Assembly (NCBI GenBank): GCA_003993805.1
Contig: RSEF01000003.1
Coordinates: 66,667,710 to 66,731,709 of the forward strand
Direction of reading: 5' to 3'
DNA from: Himantopus leucocephalus
Lineage: Eukaryota > Chordata > Aves > Charadriiformes > Recurvirostridae
Length of the DNA stretch: 64,000 nucleotides
Positions 61,601 to 64,000 of the stretch are shown here, one piece after another. A model generated the notes under the pieces. It worked only from the letters and a program-made list of their open reading frames with translations, made no database searches and was not told the DNA's origin. Each line of letters starts with the position of its first letter. Position 1 is the stretch's first letter. The translations under genes were made by a program, and so were the position numbers.

Positions 61601-64000
61601 CTAGATTGTGTGATGGCTTGCCCTGCAGAGTTTAGGAACTTCGGCTCTCTGTTCAAGATTCAGATATTTTAGCCATCTTTTCAAAATTATCTCACATTAA
61701 TACCTTGCACTGTTGCTGATAATTTTGTTCTGATAAGGGGTAAGGATTGGATTTAGTTGTATGAGAACTATCTTGTACTTCAGTAGATACTATGTAAATT
61801 TTAATTATTATTTACCTTCTCCATAGTACAAAAAGTGTCACTAAAAATATAGTAGCAAATTAAAATAATTTCTACATTAAAAGAGTATCCAAAACCATAT
61901 CTCACTCTTCATGGGAATGTCATGGTGTAGGCAGTGCTGCCTACCTTCAGTTCAGCTGGTGAGCTCCCACCATAGTCCATCCCGCTGGGAATGATTGTCC
62001 ACGGGCATTTGCAAACCTAGACCTGACTCCAGAAGTATGAATACAAGGGGGAAAGTTATTATTTTGCTAACTAGATCAGAATATCAGATTCATATCTACA
62101 ATTGACACAATACGTTGTTGCACAAATTTTTCATTTTGGAAAATGGGCAAATAGTTGCCAAGCTGGAAAGAGAGACAGAAAGTGGCAACACAAATATGTC
62201 TTTATTATCTTTCCCTTGAAGCATTCCTACCATGCGGATGCTTCTGGTGACATCTGTCTTTGCTCAGCAGACGCGTATCATTTCACAGTCCCATCACCTT
62301 ACGTTGAGTAATTGGAAAAAACAACATATACTCAGCTCAGCAACACCCTGTTTACAGGAGAAAAGCTTTAATTTCAGCACTTTCAACTTGGAGTGCTATT
62401 TGGAAACATTTAGCTCATAAAAAGTCTTACAGTTCATGCTTTGACCTCATCATGACCTGAACATTTTGTTAACAAAGTACCCTGTTAATGTTTTGACCAA
62501 AAGAACTAATGTACTTGGGGCTGGTTGTGTTGCCAAAGTGGTGCTTGCTCCTAAAAAGGGAAAGTTTTAATTCTATTTTCAAAAGCAATGTCTTACTCCT
62601 AACTATATATGGAAATGTCATCAATCAGTTCTGGAAACAGTGTGTGCACTGCAGTGCATTATAATAGCTTGTGTTTGTGCATTTGGTGTAACAAATCTCA
62701 CCATACCGTAGCTCGCAGCGGAAGTCTTTTGCTATGTCTCTTTTCCCTCTGCTAGCTTGAGGAGATGTGAATATAACTTTTGTTTTAATCATCAGCAGTG
62801 AATTATAAAGTAACAAGCTAGTCAAGAGAGGGGATAATAAAACACATAACCACTCCCAGCCATATTTACAACAGAATTCTTTAACTAAGGTGGTTTTGCT
62901 TGTGTTTTTTTTTTAATTAAGATGTAAACCACCTGAACCCTTCACCCTCCATGGCTGCAGCCTTCTACTGTTGGCTCTTTTTTAGTGTAATAAACAATAA
63001 TTTAGCTAAAAATGGATTCTAAACATTTTTATCAGTGCCCTGTTAATACCTACCAAAGGCTTCATCAACAGAAAACCATCTCCTTAATTAAAGAGTATGT
63101 TATTTGAGCTTTGGCTCTACCAGGAATGCAAAAAGGTAGGTGTTTTTGAAGTAGGTAATGAGCTCAGACTGTTTGGTCTTCATCTTTATAAACCAAATCC
63201 CAAGAAATCCCTGACTGATAGATTCAGCAGCAATGAAAGTAGCAATCACATGGAAATACTATGCCAGTAAAGAAAGGCAATAATTAAGAAAGGCGGTATT
63301 AGACAAATCAGAACCAAACCCTGCTAAAAAACACAGTGCTTTGGGAAGTGCTGTGTACACAGTTATCATTTACTAGCCACTTAACTGTATTTCATCTGTA
63401 TCTTTTAACTTATGGGTAAGTCTTTGTCAAGATTAAAAAGTAGTATATACTATGCATATTTTAAACCAGTCATATTAACTCCCTTTTATGGACCTCATCA
63501 AACATTTTGGGTTTGGGTTTTTTTTCATTGTCAGTTGTCTAACTTACTACTGTCTCCTTCATATGGGAATAACAAGTGCCTCTAGGTCATTTCAGAAGTA
63601 CATTTTAGGAATTCAAATAAAAGCAGTCATAGCTGATTGGGTTAATATGCAAAAGAAGGTTCTGCAAGCCCCTGGTAGAAGAGTTGTCATGGAAGGAAAT
63701 ATTAGTCAAGTAGACTGAATGCAGAAAAAAAAAAGTGAGAGGATAATAAATGGGAGGTTTTGTGGCTTCTTAAGATATTGCCGGCTAAATGTAGGACAGC
63801 AGAGTCCTTGTCAAAATTAGCAGTCAACATGATGTAAGTGTGTAGGATAAAATCTATTTTGTTGGTGAGGAAAAGACAACTATTGTAACTTACTTAGCTA
63901 CAGGATATTGTTTCTGACACTTCGTCAGCATGTTCTTATTAGTACAGAGACTGAGCATTAGTTGTGTCGAAATTGTCACCCGGAGCCCTCATGTCCCCAC
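58681..64000. other. Intergenic to the window end, no gene seen
   Basis: Contains T14 at 59261-59274 and T15 at 60622-60636, and otherwise AT-rich unique-looking sequence. A possible conserved stretch lies at 62880-63300. Open frames up to 126 codons (59301-59681 plus) show no homology I can recognise. Confidence 0.55.
60622..60636. repeat. T15 homopolymer
   Basis: Fifteen consecutive T; no adjacent retroposon body recognised. Confidence 0.85.

Noticed and set aside
1..64000. Endogenous viral sequence, CRISPR arrays, prokaryotic operons, tRNA or rRNA genes
   Set aside because: I looked for retroviral, hepadnaviral or other viral protein motifs, regular spacer arrays and tRNA-like structures and saw none. 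Apart from LINE remnants there is no viral or prokaryotic signature.
22000..64000. Exons of TRMT11 or other neighbours expected from human gene order
   Set aside because: No translated segment resembling a tRNA methyltransferase or other neighbour is visible; the gene probably lies beyond the window.

Overview
This is eukaryotic, almost certainly avian, nuclear DNA. Genes have introns, the background is AT-rich, there is one sharp CpG island, and the recognisable interspersed repeats are CR1 LINEs with the usual bird pattern (5'-truncated copies ending in ATTCTRTG-type 3' tails). Two 100-N scaffold gaps (11856-11955 and 41735-41834) and one isolated N (18511) mark it as draft assembly. The species cannot be determined from the sequence.

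One protein-coding gene can be supported. It is CENPW (centromere protein W, the histone-fold partner of CENP-T) on the minus strand, with coding exons 21312-21223, 16323-16210 and 14514-14488. These join in phase 0 into a complete 76-codon frame with consensus splice sites. The first exon lies in a CpG island (about 20.94-21.92 kb) with a TATA-less promoter carrying ETS/CRE, NRF1-like, GC-box and CHR-like motifs. The frame ends at 14488, and candidate poly(A) signals lie at 14143-14138, 13596-13591 and 13499-13494.

Layout: 1-13.4 kb is AT-rich sequence downstream of CENPW, with simple repeats and a CR1 interrupted by a gap. 13.4-21.9 kb is CENPW. 22-64 kb is the upstream flank, where I find no convincing exon. 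It holds CR1 copies (about 41.7-41.9, 46.5-47.2 and 58.4-58.7 kb), much older CR1/L3-like LINE fragments (41.0-41.4 and 55.6-56.2 kb), a 90-bp palindromic MITE-like repeat (37.6 kb), another probable ancient amniote repeat (50.4-50.6 kb), a 15-bp-period minisatellite (28.8 kb), a G-quadruplex motif (49.77 kb) and several stretches that look like conserved non-coding elements, the best at 49.02-49.60 kb.

In human, CENPW lies in a gene-poor interval of 6q22 between TRMT11 (upstream) and RSPO3 (downstream). The gene-empty flanks here fit that, with TRMT11 expected beyond the right edge. I found no new gene system. The points most worth following are the possible regulatory element at 49 kb, the unusual alanine run and short N-terminus of CENP-W, the tiny last exon, and two unexplained features: a 20-bp perfect palindrome with an AP-1 site, and a 250-codon open frame at 31.4-32.1 kb.
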